From Actinomycetota bacterium (GTDB taxonomy: Bacteria; Actinomycetota; Thermoleophilia; Miltoncostaeales; Miltoncostaeaceae), in assembly GCA_020636905.1 (NCBI GenBank), contig JACJWX010000001.1, positions 1 through 64,000 of the forward strand: a stretch of 64,000 nt of DNA. The letters run 5' to 3'. The notes below the pieces were generated by a model. It saw nothing but the letters and a program-made list of their open reading frames with translations, was not told where the DNA came from and made no database searches. Position 1 is the stretch's first letter; every line of letters begins with the position of its first letter. Below, piece by piece: positions 17,178-25,017 of the stretch. A program made the position numbers and the translations under genes.

Positions 17178-17211
17178 ACACACGTCCGCGGGAAGCCCCG
17201 CGGACGTGTGT
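17178..17211 (+). terminator. Strong terminator hairpin after the repeat-protein gene
   Basis: ACACACGTCCGCGG (17178-17191) pairs perfectly with CCGCGGACGTGTGT (17198-17211), a 14-bp stem with a 6-nt loop that can close by one more pair. It lies 20 nt after the stop codon. Confidence 0.75.
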
Positions 17212-17294
17212 CTGTCGCCACCACCGCGTAGCATTCCGGACGTCCAGCGGCCGGATGCGTGTGCGTCCGGTTCGGGTCGATCACCGGGAGCAAC

Positions 17295-17657
17295 GTGTTC
17301 GCGCTCAACTTCTACTCGCCCCTTTTCGTCGATCAGCTGCGGCGTGGTCGCAAGACCGCGACGATCCGACTGGGCAACAAGTCCCACAAGTACCGCAAGG
17401 GACAGCTGGTGTGGATCACCGTGGGACACCGCCACGGCCCGAAGCAGCGCATCTTCACCGCGATGATCGACCAGGTGGACGTCAAGCCCATCCGCGAACT
17501 CAGTCAGCGCGACATCGAGCGCGACAACCCCGAGTTCCGCCTGGTCGAGGACACCATGCAGTTCCTCAGCAAGATCTACTCGCGCGAAGTCTCGATTGAC
17601 GACACGGTCTCGGTCGTCCACTTCAGCGAGGTCATCGAGTTCCCGCCGCTCGACTGA
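17295..17657 (+). CDS. ASCH-domain protein
   Basis: A 120-residue protein. The ASCH fold, related to PUA and thought to bind RNA or modified nucleosides, is indicated by FALNFYSPLFVDQLRRGRKTA at the start, TIRLGNKSHKYRKGQLVWITVG, and the closing strands around VVHFSEVIEF. The GTG at 17295 has GGGAG 5 nt upstream; a longer in-frame version from 17259 adds no conserved residues. It is a single gene, convergent with the next. Its RNA target is unknown. Confidence 0.82.
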   Translation: MFALNFYSPLFVDQLRRGRKTATIRLGNKSHKYRKGQLVWITVGHRHGPKQRIFTAMIDQVDVKPIRELSQRDIERDNPEFRLVEDTMQFLSKIYSREVSIDDTVSVVHFSEVIEFPPLD

Positions 17658-17669
17658 GCGGCCGCCTCG

Positions 17670-18344
17670 CTACGGCGCCGGGGTGACCTCGGTCTGCGGC
17701 GCCGTATCGGTAGAGGAGGAAACGCCGTTCGTGGGTGCCGCAACCTCCGGCGACGCCGGATCGGGTGGTGGTGCGGTGTCCGCCGTCGTATCGGTGGTCG
17801 GCTCCGGTGGCGGAACGGCCTCGGCGCCCTCCGGAGCGGTGGTGACCGTCGGGGCGTCGGTTGCGTCGAACGTGCCGGTCGTCGCATCCTTCGTCGCGCC
17901 CGAGTTCGAGTTGGCGCTGTCGCCGGACGCGACGAACACGGGCTGCGATCCGGGCACGAGCGGTCGATCGGCGACCAGCTCAGGCATCGCGAAGACCGCG
18001 AGGGCGGCAGCAGCGGCAAGCGCGGCTGTCACCACGACGACGCGAGCGCCCCGCTGCCGCCGGGATGCGGGCCGCGGCGGTCGCGGTTCAGCCGACTCCC
18101 CGGAGGCCGCGTCCGTGGCGGTCATGCCCGATGCGCCTCTGCGGGTCGATCGGGCGGTCAAGGCCGCGGCACCTTCCGCGGGTCGGCGTGCCAGCTCCTT
18201 CGCCAGCATGAACACCACCGGGCCGAGCGCGGCGCCGATGATGGTGCCGGCGGCTCCGGCGAACGAAAGCACCATTCCGGCGGCGATCCCGCCGCAGGCG
18301 GACGACGCGATGTTTCCGAACGTGATCTCGGACGGCTTCTTCAT
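17670..18344 (-). CDS. Membrane protein with glycine-zipper helices and Thr/Pro/Ala extracellular tail
   Basis: A 224-residue protein; the ATG at 18344 has GGGAG 4 nt upstream. Residues about 8-48 form two small-residue-rich helices (GNIASSACGGIAAGMVL and AAGTIIGAALGPVVFM). A third membrane helix lies near 107-125 (VVVVTAALAAAAALAVF). The last 85 residues are Asp/Thr/Pro/Ala-rich and disordered, probably outside the cell. A basic cytosolic linker (RPPRPASRRQRGAR) precedes the third helix. Family not recognised. The same frame stays open to 18713 but without a supported start. Confidence 0.75.
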   Translation of the reverse strand: MKKPSEITFGNIASSACGGIAAGMVLSFAGAAGTIIGAALGPVVFMLAKELARRPAEGAAALTARSTRRGASGMTATDAASGESAEPRPPRPASRRQRGARVVVVTAALAAAAALAVFAMPELVADRPLVPGSQPVFVASGDSANSNSGATKDATTGTFDATDAPTVTTAPEGAEAVPPPEPTTDTTADTAPPPDPASPEVAAPTNGVSSSTDTAPQTEVTPAP

Positions 18345-18873
18345 GTGCTCCCGTCGGGTGGCGGATGCGTGTGGGCGGACGAGCCCGCGGACCGATGTGG
18401 ATCGACCGGTGAGGGCGCCCACCGTGTGGAGCGGTGGTGCGTGACCGCGGCCACCGTGGCAGCACCCGGCGGGAGCGCCCAGCCGCGTGGTCGCTTCACA
18501 ACGTCGTCGGCCCTCGCCCCCGGTCGTCGCCCTCAGCGGACCCTCGATCACGCAGGGCACGCCCGGCGCCTCGGGAGGCTCGCGGCGTGATCCCTTCGGC
18601 CAGCCACGGCGATCGGTGCGTTGCAGATCCCCGCGTTGCAGCGAGAACGTCACATTGGGCGACTCAGTTGCCAAAACGACATGCGAAGTTCGTACAGAAC
18701 CGGCATAGTGCACCTATCGCATACATGCCAAACGAAGCGGCATGTCGCGAATCGCAGCGAATGGGGGTCTCCGGACCCCCGTTCGTGTTTTCGGGCCCTG
18801 TCCGCGTCGCCCATTTCGACCTCATGGCGACCGCCCGGCCAGCACGCTCCGCGCCCAGCGCCGCTAGGCTCCG
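18345..18873. other. Long intergenic region, candidate small RNA
   Basis: This 529-nt gap has no supportable gene and is visibly less GC-rich than its surroundings from about 18600 to 18790. On the plus strand ACATGCC (18723-18729) pairs with GGCATGT (18739-18745). Shortly after comes a terminator-like hairpin at 18763-18780 with a T-rich tail. TTGCA occurs twice near 18620-18640. Two stacked hairpins ending in a terminator fit a small RNA transcribed towards the sulfotransferase, but no promoter is clear. Confidence 0.4.
18763..18790 (+). terminator. Intrinsic terminator-like hairpin
   Basis: GGGGGTC (18763-18769) pairs with GACCCCC (18774-18780) around the loop TCCG, followed by GTTCGTGTTTT. 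It is the clearest factor-independent terminator in the window, and it ends no identified gene. Confidence 0.65.
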
Positions 18874-18879
18874 GTGCCG

Positions 18880-19788
18880 ATGCGCAAACCCAATCTCTTC
18901 ATCATCGGCGCCCCCAAGTGCGGCACCACGGCGCTGAGCGAGTACCTGCGCGAACACCCGGCGGTGTTCGTGACCCAGCCGAAGGAACCCCACTTCTTCA
19001 GCAAGGACTTTCCGTACTACTACTCGCCGGGACACGCCACCCTCGACCACTATCTGCGGCTCTACGAAGACGCCGGCCCCGAACATCTCGCGGTCTGCGA
19101 GGCGTCGGTCTGGTACCTCTACTCGCAGGTCGCCGCCGAAGAGATCATCGGCTTCGCCCCCGACGCGCGGATCATCGTGATGGTGCGCAACCCGGTCGAG
19201 ATGATGCCCTCCCTGCACTCGCAGATGCTGTTCGTCCAGGACGAGGACCGGCCCGATCCCAAGGCCGCCTGGGACCTGCAGGCGGTCCGCCGCGACGGAC
19301 GTTCGGTTCCCGCCACATGCCGTGTCCCGGCCTTTCTCCAGTACGGCGACGCATGCAGCCTGGGTGCCCAGGTGGAGCGGTTGTTCGCCACGGTGCCGCG
19401 CGAGCAGGTGAAGGTCATCGTGTTCGACGATTTCCGGCGGGACCCGCTCGGCGTCTGGCGCGAGGTGCTGGATTTCGCCGGCCTCCCCGACGACGGACGC
19501 ACCGAGTTCCCCGTCGTGAACGCCAACAAGCGCCACCGCAACGCCACGATCGCTCGATTCAGCCAGCGGCCGCCCGCCCCCCTCGTCGCCGCGTCCCGCC
19601 TCGTCAAACGGCTGACCGGCCGGTCACGCCTCGGCGTGCTCCGCTGGCTCAAGGACCGGAACCGGACCGTGGGCGAGCGCACCGCCATCAGCCCGGAGTT
19701 CACTCGCGAACTCGAGGACTACTTCCGAGACGACGTCGCGCTGCTCGGCCGCCTGCTGGATCGTGACTTCTCAGCCTGGGTGAACTGA
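18880..19788 (+). CDS. Sulfotransferase family protein
   Basis: A 302-residue PAPS-dependent sulfotransferase. The 5'-phosphosulfate loop is FIIGAPKCGTTALSEYL at the N-terminus and the 3'-phosphate region is IIVMVRNPVEMMPSLHSQ. FFSKDF and the C-terminal LEDYFRDDVALLGRLLDRDF match bacterial heparan/glycolipid-type sulfotransferases. The acceptor, probably a glycan or lipid, is unknown. TAGGCT ends 9 nt before the ATG, suggesting a leader of only a few nt. It converges on the threonine-dehydratase-like gene. Confidence 0.9.
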   Translation: MRKPNLFIIGAPKCGTTALSEYLREHPAVFVTQPKEPHFFSKDFPYYYSPGHATLDHYLRLYEDAGPEHLAVCEASVWYLYSQVAAEEIIGFAPDARIIVMVRNPVEMMPSLHSQMLFVQDEDRPDPKAAWDLQAVRRDGRSVPATCRVPAFLQYGDACSLGAQVERLFATVPREQVKVIVFDDFRRDPLGVWREVLDFAGLPDDGRTEFPVVNANKRHRNATIARFSQRPPAPLVAASRLVKRLTGRSRLGVLRWLKDRNRTVGERTAISPEFTRELEDYFRDDVALLGRLLDRDFSAWVN

Positions 19789-19858
19789 CCGACCCCCGGG
19801 TGTGACGGCCCCGGCGCGGGCGCCGCTCGGATGGCGCAGTGGGCAGACGACCCTTCGT

Positions 19859-20881
19859 TCAGGAGGCATCGCCCAGGACCGTGGCGGCCAGCTCCGGCTC
19901 CATGATGGAGCCGCTCAGCACCACGCCGACGGACCGTCCCCGCCAGCGCTCGCGCTGCGCCAGCAACGCGGCGGTGGCGATCGCCCCGGCGGGTTCCGCC
20001 AGGTGGTGGGTCGTGCGCCACAGAAGTCGGATCGCGTCCGCCGTCGCGGCGTCGGGGACGGTCACCACCGACTCGGCGGCACGTCGGATCACCTCTGAGG
20101 CCATGGGGTCGGGCTGACGCACGGCCACGCCGGCGGCGAAGGTGTCGACCCGGTCGGTGGCGACCACCCTCCCGGCCTCGAAGGTGAGCCGCTGGGCCGG
20201 TGCCCCCTCGGCGCCGACACCGATGACCCGCGTCTCCAGGCCCAGGAGGTCGCGCACCGTGGCAAGCCCGCAGATGCCGCTCCCCATCCCCACCGGAACG
20301 AAGACCGCGTCGAGTGGCCCGGCCGCCTCGAACAGCTCCAGGGCGTAGGTGGCCACGCCGAGGGCCAGGTCGGGATGGAACGGCGGGACGAGTTCGCGCG
20401 TGTCGTCGGTCGCGAGGTCGAGCGAATGCCGTCGCGCGGCCTCGAAGTCCGGCCCGTGGACGATCACGGTCGCACCGACGGCCTCCATCGCCGCGATCCG
20501 GTCGGGGTCCGACCCTTCGGGCACCACAATGAGGACGTCGAGTCCGGCGTTCCGTCCGGCCATGCTCAGCGACAGCCCATGATTGCCGACCGTGGCCGAG
20601 ACCAACCCTCGCACCTCCGGTCGGCGTTCGCGAAGGCGCTCGACGAACACCAGCCCGCCCCGGATCTTGAACGCCCCCGTGGGTGTGCAGTTCTCGTGTT
20701 TCACCCAGACCCGGGCGCCGACGGTGGCATCCAACAACGGCCACCGCACCGTGGGCGTCGGGGTGACGTGCCGCCTGACGATGCGGATCGCGGAGTCCAG
20801 GTCGTCGCGGTTGAACAGGGGCGCGGGGTGCGGCACCGCGTCATCCTGACCGGTCAGGGAAACCCGGACAACCGGCCTCAT
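19859..20881 (-). CDS. Threonine dehydratase-like PLP enzyme
   Basis: A 340-residue fold-type II PLP enzyme. The PLP lysine is in ENCTPTGAFKIRGG, substrate-loop SATVGNHGLSLS replaces the usual SxGNHAQ, and the phosphate-binding loop is PVGMGSGICGL. The C-terminus reads VLSGSIM where threonine dehydratases have a conserved SGGN-type turn. There is no C-terminal ACT domain, so it would be a catabolic-type or serine/threonine/hydroxy-amino-acid ammonia-lyase. The start lies 3 nt after the DUF1801 stop, so the two are one operon. Confidence 0.85.
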   Translation of the reverse strand: MRPVVRVSLTGQDDAVPHPAPLFNRDDLDSAIRIVRRHVTPTPTVRWPLLDATVGARVWVKHENCTPTGAFKIRGGLVFVERLRERRPEVRGLVSATVGNHGLSLSMAGRNAGLDVLIVVPEGSDPDRIAAMEAVGATVIVHGPDFEAARRHSLDLATDDTRELVPPFHPDLALGVATYALELFEAAGPLDAVFVPVGMGSGICGLATVRDLLGLETRVIGVGAEGAPAQRLTFEAGRVVATDRVDTFAAGVAVRQPDPMASEVIRRAAESVVTVPDAATADAIRLLWRTTHHLAEPAGAIATAALLAQRERWRGRSVGVVLSGSIMEPELAATVLGDAS

Positions 20882-20884
20882 GGC

Positions 20885-21235
20885 TCAGTCCGCGAGTTCT
20901 TCCATGCGTGCTTCGACCAGCACCTGCACCAGGTCCGCGGGCAGGCACCGGTCGAGCGGGAACTGGAGCGCCCCCTTGCTGGTGGTGTAGTCCGCGACCT
21001 GTGTTCCCAGGCGCGCGAGCACCGTGCCGCTGTGGGGGAGGTAGCTCAGGTGGTCCTTGAATGCCGCGAACCCCGCGACGGGGCTGCCGTCGACCCGGAA
21101 CACCGGTACCCCGTAGGCGATGCCCTCCTCGGCCTCGGGGACGACATCGAGAATCAGGCCCCGCAACTCCCGGAGCGTGTCGCGCGCCGGCGGATCGAGA
21201 CCGGCGAGATAGTCGTCGATTGCCCGTTTCGGCAT
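20885..21235 (-). CDS. DUF1801 / YdhG-like protein
   Basis: A 116-residue cytosolic protein of the DUF1801 family. The family pattern DDYLAGLDPPARDTLRELRGLI is followed by VPEAEEGIAYGVPVFRVDG, FKDHLSYLPHSG and GALQFPLDRCLPADLVQVLV. AAGGA precedes the ATG at 21235 at about 10 nt. It is the first gene of a pair with the PLP enzyme. The biochemical role of the family is unknown; related proteins are linked to iron or stress in Gram-positive bacteria. Confidence 0.88.
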   Translation of the reverse strand: MPKRAIDDYLAGLDPPARDTLRELRGLILDVVPEAEEGIAYGVPVFRVDGSPVAGFAAFKDHLSYLPHSGTVLARLGTQVADYTTSKGALQFPLDRCLPADLVQVLVEARMEELAD

Positions 21236-21370
21236 GGCGGAAATGTCCTTCGCCGCCGCCGTCGTGTCAAGACGGTGCCAGGCGTCGCCCGACCCCGGGC
21301 GGGGTCGCATCCGCCGGGTCGCTCCGCGAGAATGCACGCGCCGAGTCACACCATTCCGGAGGCCAGCAGG

Positions 21371-21808
21371 ATGCCATTGCCGCAGGGGGACCCGCTCGAC
21401 AACGAGATCGGCTGGGTCGCCAAACACACCCGCCGCTACATCGAGACCGAAGGAGCCGAGGGTCACGACTGGAACGGCGCCACCACGCTGGTGCTGACCA
21501 CCATGGGCCGCAAGTCCGGGAAGCTTCGCCACAACGCGCTGATCTACGTCGAGAACGGCGGGAAGTACTACCTCGTGGCCTCGTTCGGTGGGAAGCCCGA
21601 GCATCCGGCCTGGTACCTCAACCTGGTCGACGAACCCGAGGTGCGGATTCAGGTGAAGGACCGGGTCATGGACGCCGTGGCCACGACCCTCGAGGGCCAG
21701 GCACGCGAGGCGGCGCTGGCGCAGGCCACCGAGATGTGGCCCGACTACGCCGAGTACCAGACCAAGACCGACCGGCAGTTCCCGGTCGTGGAGATCGCGC
21801 CGGTCTGA
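21371..21808 (+). CDS. Deazaflavin (F420)-dependent nitroreductase family protein
   Basis: A 145-residue protein of the Ddn/DUF385 family, the actinobacterial F420H2-dependent quinone/nitro reductases. Typical features are TTLVLTTMGRKSGKLRHNALIY, YYLVASFGGKPEHPAWYLNL and the closing YAEYQTKTDRQFPVVEIAPV. GGAGG lies 8 nt before the ATG at 21371. Its presence implies the organism makes cofactor F420, as expected for this phylum. It converges with clpP across a strong hairpin. Confidence 0.9.
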   Translation: MPLPQGDPLDNEIGWVAKHTRRYIETEGAEGHDWNGATTLVLTTMGRKSGKLRHNALIYVENGGKYYLVASFGGKPEHPAWYLNLVDEPEVRIQVKDRVMDAVATTLEGQAREAALAQATEMWPDYAEYQTKTDRQFPVVEIAPV

Positions 21809-21816
21809 TCACACGC

Positions 21817-21844
21817 GCTCCGGTGGCCGACCGGCCACCGGAGC
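21817..21844. terminator. Bidirectional terminator hairpin
   Basis: GCTCCGGTGGCC (21817-21828) and GGCCACCGGAGC (21833-21844) form a perfect 12-bp stem with loop GACC between the convergent nitroreductase and clpP genes. Confidence 0.75.
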
Positions 21845-21854
21845 GGCGCGGCGG

Positions 21855-22439
21855 TCAGTGGCTGGTGATCACCCGGTCGATGATCCCGTACTCCTTGGCC
21901 TCCTCCGAGCTCATGAAGTAGTCGCGCTCGGTGTCCTTGCTGACCTCGTCGTACGGCTTGCCGCTGTGCTTGGCGAGGATCTCGTCGAGCTTGCGGCGCG
22001 TCGCCAGCGCCTCACGGGCGTGGATCTCGATGTCCGACGCCTGGCCCGAGAAGCCGCCGGAGACCTGGTGGATCATGATCTTCGCGTTGGGGAGCGCCAT
22101 GCGCTTGCCTTCGGCGCCACCCGCCAGCAGGACGGCCCCCATGCTCATGGCGATGCCGACGCAGATGGTCTGCACGTCGGGCTTGATGAACTGCATGGTG
22201 TCGTAGATCGCCAATCCCGCGTACACCGAGCCACCCGGAGAGTTGATGTAGATCGAGATCTCCTTGTCGGGATCCTCGCTCTCGAGGTGCAGGAGCTGGG
22301 CCACGATCAGGTTGGCGATCTGGTCGTCGACGGGGGTGCCCAGGAAGACGATGCGCTCCGCCAGGAGACGCGAGTAGATGTCGAATGAGCGTTCCCCGCG
22401 GGACGTCTGCTCGATGACCATCGGGATCAGTGGACTCAT
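21855..22439 (-). CDS. clpP: ATP-dependent Clp protease proteolytic subunit
   Basis: A 194-residue ClpP serine peptidase, which forms the proteolytic barrel used by ClpX/ClpC. The catalytic Ser is in [13 protein letters not shown], the His in [12 protein letters not shown] and the Asp in [16 protein letters not shown]. The N-terminus keeps the family's [26 protein letters not shown] precedes the ATG. It stands apart from clpX and tig, and no second clpP lies next to it, although actinobacteria usually have two. Confidence 0.96.
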   Translation of the reverse strand: MSPLIPMVIEQTSRGERSFDIYSRLLAERIVFLGTPVDDQIANLIVAQLLHLESEDPDKEISIYINSPGGSVYAGLAIYDTMQFIKPDVQTICVGIAMSMGAVLLAGGAEGKRMALPNAKIMIHQVSGGFSGQASDIEIHAREALATRRKLDEILAKHSGKPYDEVSKDTERDYFMSSEEAKEYGIIDRVITSH

Positions 22440-22469
22440 GTAGTTCAGCGACTCCTCTTCGGTTCGGCG

Positions 22470-22832
22470 TCAGTTGCCGCCACGTGCGATCAGCACAAGG
22501 TAGAGCACAATCCACAAAACTCCGATCACCGAGGCCACCTTGAGCGCCTTCGGGATTCGGAAGCCGCCGTCGGCGGAACGGCGTCTGGCGCGTGGTGATC
22601 CGAAGACCTTCCGGAGCGCTAGGGCCAGGCCGCCGGCGACCAGACTGGCGAACAGCAGCGAAAGTCCGGCTCCGAGGCCGAGCTGCGGGAACACCAGCAG
22701 GAGGATGAACCAGACCGGCGCCGCCACTGCCGCCGCCAGGGCGAACTCGACGGTGTGTTTGGTGAGCCGCTCGACGTCCGCGACGTCGCGCGCGTATTCG
22801 CGGTCCGGCAGATCGGGATGCGGGTCGGTCAC
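22470..22832 (-). CDS. Small membrane protein
   Basis: A 120-residue protein with an acidic/polar N-terminus (PHPDLPDREYARDVADVERLT) and hydrophobic helices at about 27-52, 53-70 and 100-117, separated by a basic loop (RKVFGSPRARRRSADG). The GTG at 22832 was chosen; another GTG at 22847 is in frame, and neither has a clear ribosome site. A TATCAT lies upstream near 22890 on this strand. Family not recognised. It is 30 nt upstream of clpP on the same strand and may share its transcript. Confidence 0.7.
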   Translation of the reverse strand: MTDPHPDLPDREYARDVADVERLTKHTVEFALAAAVAAPVWFILLLVFPQLGLGAGLSLLFASLVAGGLALALRKVFGSPRARRRSADGGFRIPKALKVASVIGVLWIVLYLVLIARGGN

Positions 22833-22941
22833 GGCCGGAGATCGCACGCTGGTGGATGTGCTCGCAGTGCTGCTGACAAGGACCCGATGATAGGTGAGCG
22901 ACGCGACCGGGGCCTCGGCTCCGGCGACGCCGCAGGCCCGG

Positions 22942-23784
22942 CTATCCGGCCTTGCCGAGTGCCTCGACCAGCACGTCGAGCAGCTCACGCGTGGGGCAGG
23001 CCGTCACCCGACGCCGGCTCGCCAGGTCGAGGGGCGTCTCGTCGAGTTCTTCGGGTGTCGGAAGGCCCACGAGACATCCCAGCTCGGTGGCGATCAGCTG
23101 GGCCGCGGCCACGTCGACGCTGCGGGCGGCGCTCAGCCCGAGCATGCCGTCCGTCCTGCCGGTCGCCGACCAGACCAGCGTGAGCGCCATCGATCCGATC
23201 GACCGGACGCGGATGACCCGGCCGGCGAGGTACTCGACGGCGGCGACCAGGCGCGCTGGGCTGCCCCCCTCGACCCCCACCAGCAGCAGTCGATCCGGTC
23301 GTTTCGGCGGTTCCAGCGGCACGCCGTTCAGCCACGCCCCGACCCCGCGCTCGGCGGTGAACACCTCGCCGCTGCCGTGGTCGGCGACCATTCCCAGCCA
23401 CACGTCGCCCATGGTGGGGCCGGTCGCCACCGCCACCGCCGTGCAGAAGACCGGCGTGCCCCGCTTGGCGTTGTTGCTGCCGTCGATCGGGTCGGCGACC
23501 ACCATGGGGAACCCGCCCCCGCCGATCTCCATGACCCCGAGCTCCTCCGACAGCAGCGTCATCCGCTGTCCGTGATCGTGATGGAAGCGCCGCAGCGCGG
23601 TGAGCAGCTCGTCCTCGGCCATCCGGTCGATCCCGGCGGTGACGTCGCCGCCGGCGCCCTTGCCCAGATTGCGGGCCCGCTCGGCGGGACTCATGTTCAG
23701 CGACCGTTCACGGATGATGGCGCAGGTCGCACCCAGCACGTCGAACCAGCGGGCGGCCTCGGGGCTGGGCCGGTGATCAGCCAT
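22942..23784 (-). CDS. Inositol monophosphatase-family phosphatase
   Basis: A 280-residue metal-dependent phosphatase of the IMPase/FBPase superfamily. Motif A has LLSEE (78-81) and DPIDGSNN (98-105). Motif B is in AARSVDVAAAQLIATELG, where WD of the classical WDxAAG is replaced by VD, so substrate range may differ from true inositol monophosphatases. A fructose-1,6-bisphosphatase or inositol-phosphatase role is possible. Its start overlaps the DUF1015 gene by 8 nt. An inositol-3-phosphate synthase gene lies about 8.5 kb away. Confidence 0.88.
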   Translation of the reverse strand: MADHRPSPEAARWFDVLGATCAIIRERSLNMSPAERARNLGKGAGGDVTAGIDRMAEDELLTALRRFHHDHGQRMTLLSEELGVMEIGGGGFPMVVADPIDGSNNAKRGTPVFCTAVAVATGPTMGDVWLGMVADHGSGEVFTAERGVGAWLNGVPLEPPKRPDRLLLVGVEGGSPARLVAAVEYLAGRVIRVRSIGSMALTLVWSATGRTDGMLGLSAARSVDVAAAQLIATELGCLVGLPTPEELDETPLDLASRRRVTACPTRELLDVLVEALGKAG

Positions 23785-24997
23785 CGGCGAGCGGGTGGAA
23801 GCCGACTCCGGTGCACAGCTTCGGAAAGAAGTACGTCGACTTCTGCGGCATCACCTCACGGGCGTCCGAGACCGCGGCCACGGAGGCTTTGGGCAGCGAC
23901 CGGAGCACCACCACCGCAGCCGCCTCGCCCGAGTCGACGAGCCGGTCCGCCTCGGCGGCGTCCTTGATGTAGCCGAGCCGCCCATCGTGGTTGAGGCGGG
24001 CCTGGTCGGCGCCGAAGTCGGGGATCAGCAGCTCGCGTTCCAGGACGGCGACGTCCAGCCGTTCGCCCGGCGTCGCGCCCGGAGGCGGGGCCGGGCCGAC
24101 CATGACCTCCCAGCCCGCGCCGGTCCGCAGGCCGAACACGGGCTCGTCGGGTGCCGCCGCCGCCAATCTGGCCAGGACCTCGTTCAGCCCGGTCGCGGGC
24201 TCGCGTCGCATCCGGGACGCCGCCGAGCCCGGCCATTCGGTCAGCACGCGGTGGGTCGGCAGAATCACGAGCCCCGGGTCCTCCAGGGCGGAGAGGCCCA
24301 TCATGGCCGTGTCCCACGGCCCGGCCTGGTCGCCGTTCCCCGCCCGGACCTCGTCCCGGTAGCGGAGACCGGTCTCATAGCGGTGGTGCCCGTCCGCGAT
24401 GAGGATCCAGCGGTCGCGCATCGCCTCGCGGACGGCGTCCAGCGCCTCGGGACCGTCGATCCACCAGATGCGGTTGGTGACCGCCCCGTCGTCGGACACG
24501 AACACCCGGTCAGGGACCTCCCCGACGTCCGTCGCCGCCCAGACGGCACCCTCCGAATCCGGGTAGACGCCGAAGATGGGCGAGATCTGGGTGGTGGTCG
24601 CCCGGTACAGCCGCAGGCGTCCGTCGATGGGGCCCTGGTGGGTGCGTTCGTGGGGCCGGACGACCCCCGCGGAGTAGGGCTCCAGGCCCACAGCGGTCAG
24701 GAGGGAACGCCGGGTGTGCTCGACGCCATCGATGTCGAAGGTCTGCGTCCAGGCGAACAGGCCGGGACGATCGGGACGCTCGAGCACACCGTCCTGACGC
24801 CAGGCCCGGATGAGATCGGCGACGTCCTCCTCTGGGCCCGCCGGGACCTCGAGGTGCACCGCGTTGTGGGGCGCCCGCGCGGCAAGCGCGGCTCGATCCT
24901 CGACGCTGATGACGTCGTACGGCGGCGCGATCAGCCCGTCCAGGTCTCCCGCCGCGGTGGCGTAGACCAGCGGACGGAACGGGTGAATCGTGGCCAC
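23777..24997 (-). CDS. DUF1015 family protein
   Basis: A 406-residue cytosolic protein. The DUF1015 hallmark opening HPFRPLVYATAAGDLDGLIAPPYDVIS, the middle ERTHQGPIDGRLRLYRATTTQISPIFGVYPD and the ADGHHRYETGLRY motif are all present, as is the C-terminal MPQKSTYFFPKLCTGVGFHPL. The biochemical role of the family is not established. The GTG start has TAGAGT ending 8 nt upstream and no ribosome site, so it is probably leaderless. It diverges from the helicase-nuclease gene by only 20 nt. Confidence 0.93.
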   Translation of the reverse strand: MATIHPFRPLVYATAAGDLDGLIAPPYDVISVEDRAALAARAPHNAVHLEVPAGPEEDVADLIRAWRQDGVLERPDRPGLFAWTQTFDIDGVEHTRRSLLTAVGLEPYSAGVVRPHERTHQGPIDGRLRLYRATTTQISPIFGVYPDSEGAVWAATDVGEVPDRVFVSDDGAVTNRIWWIDGPEALDAVREAMRDRWILIADGHHRYETGLRYRDEVRAGNGDQAGPWDTAMMGLSALEDPGLVILPTHRVLTEWPGSAASRMRREPATGLNEVLARLAAAAPDEPVFGLRTGAGWEVMVGPAPPPGATPGERLDVAVLERELLIPDFGADQARLNHDGRLGYIKDAAEADRLVDSGEAAAVVVLRSLPKASVAAVSDAREVMPQKSTYFFPKLCTGVGFHPLADG

Positions 24998-25017
24998 GGT
25001 GGCCGACTCTACCAGCC

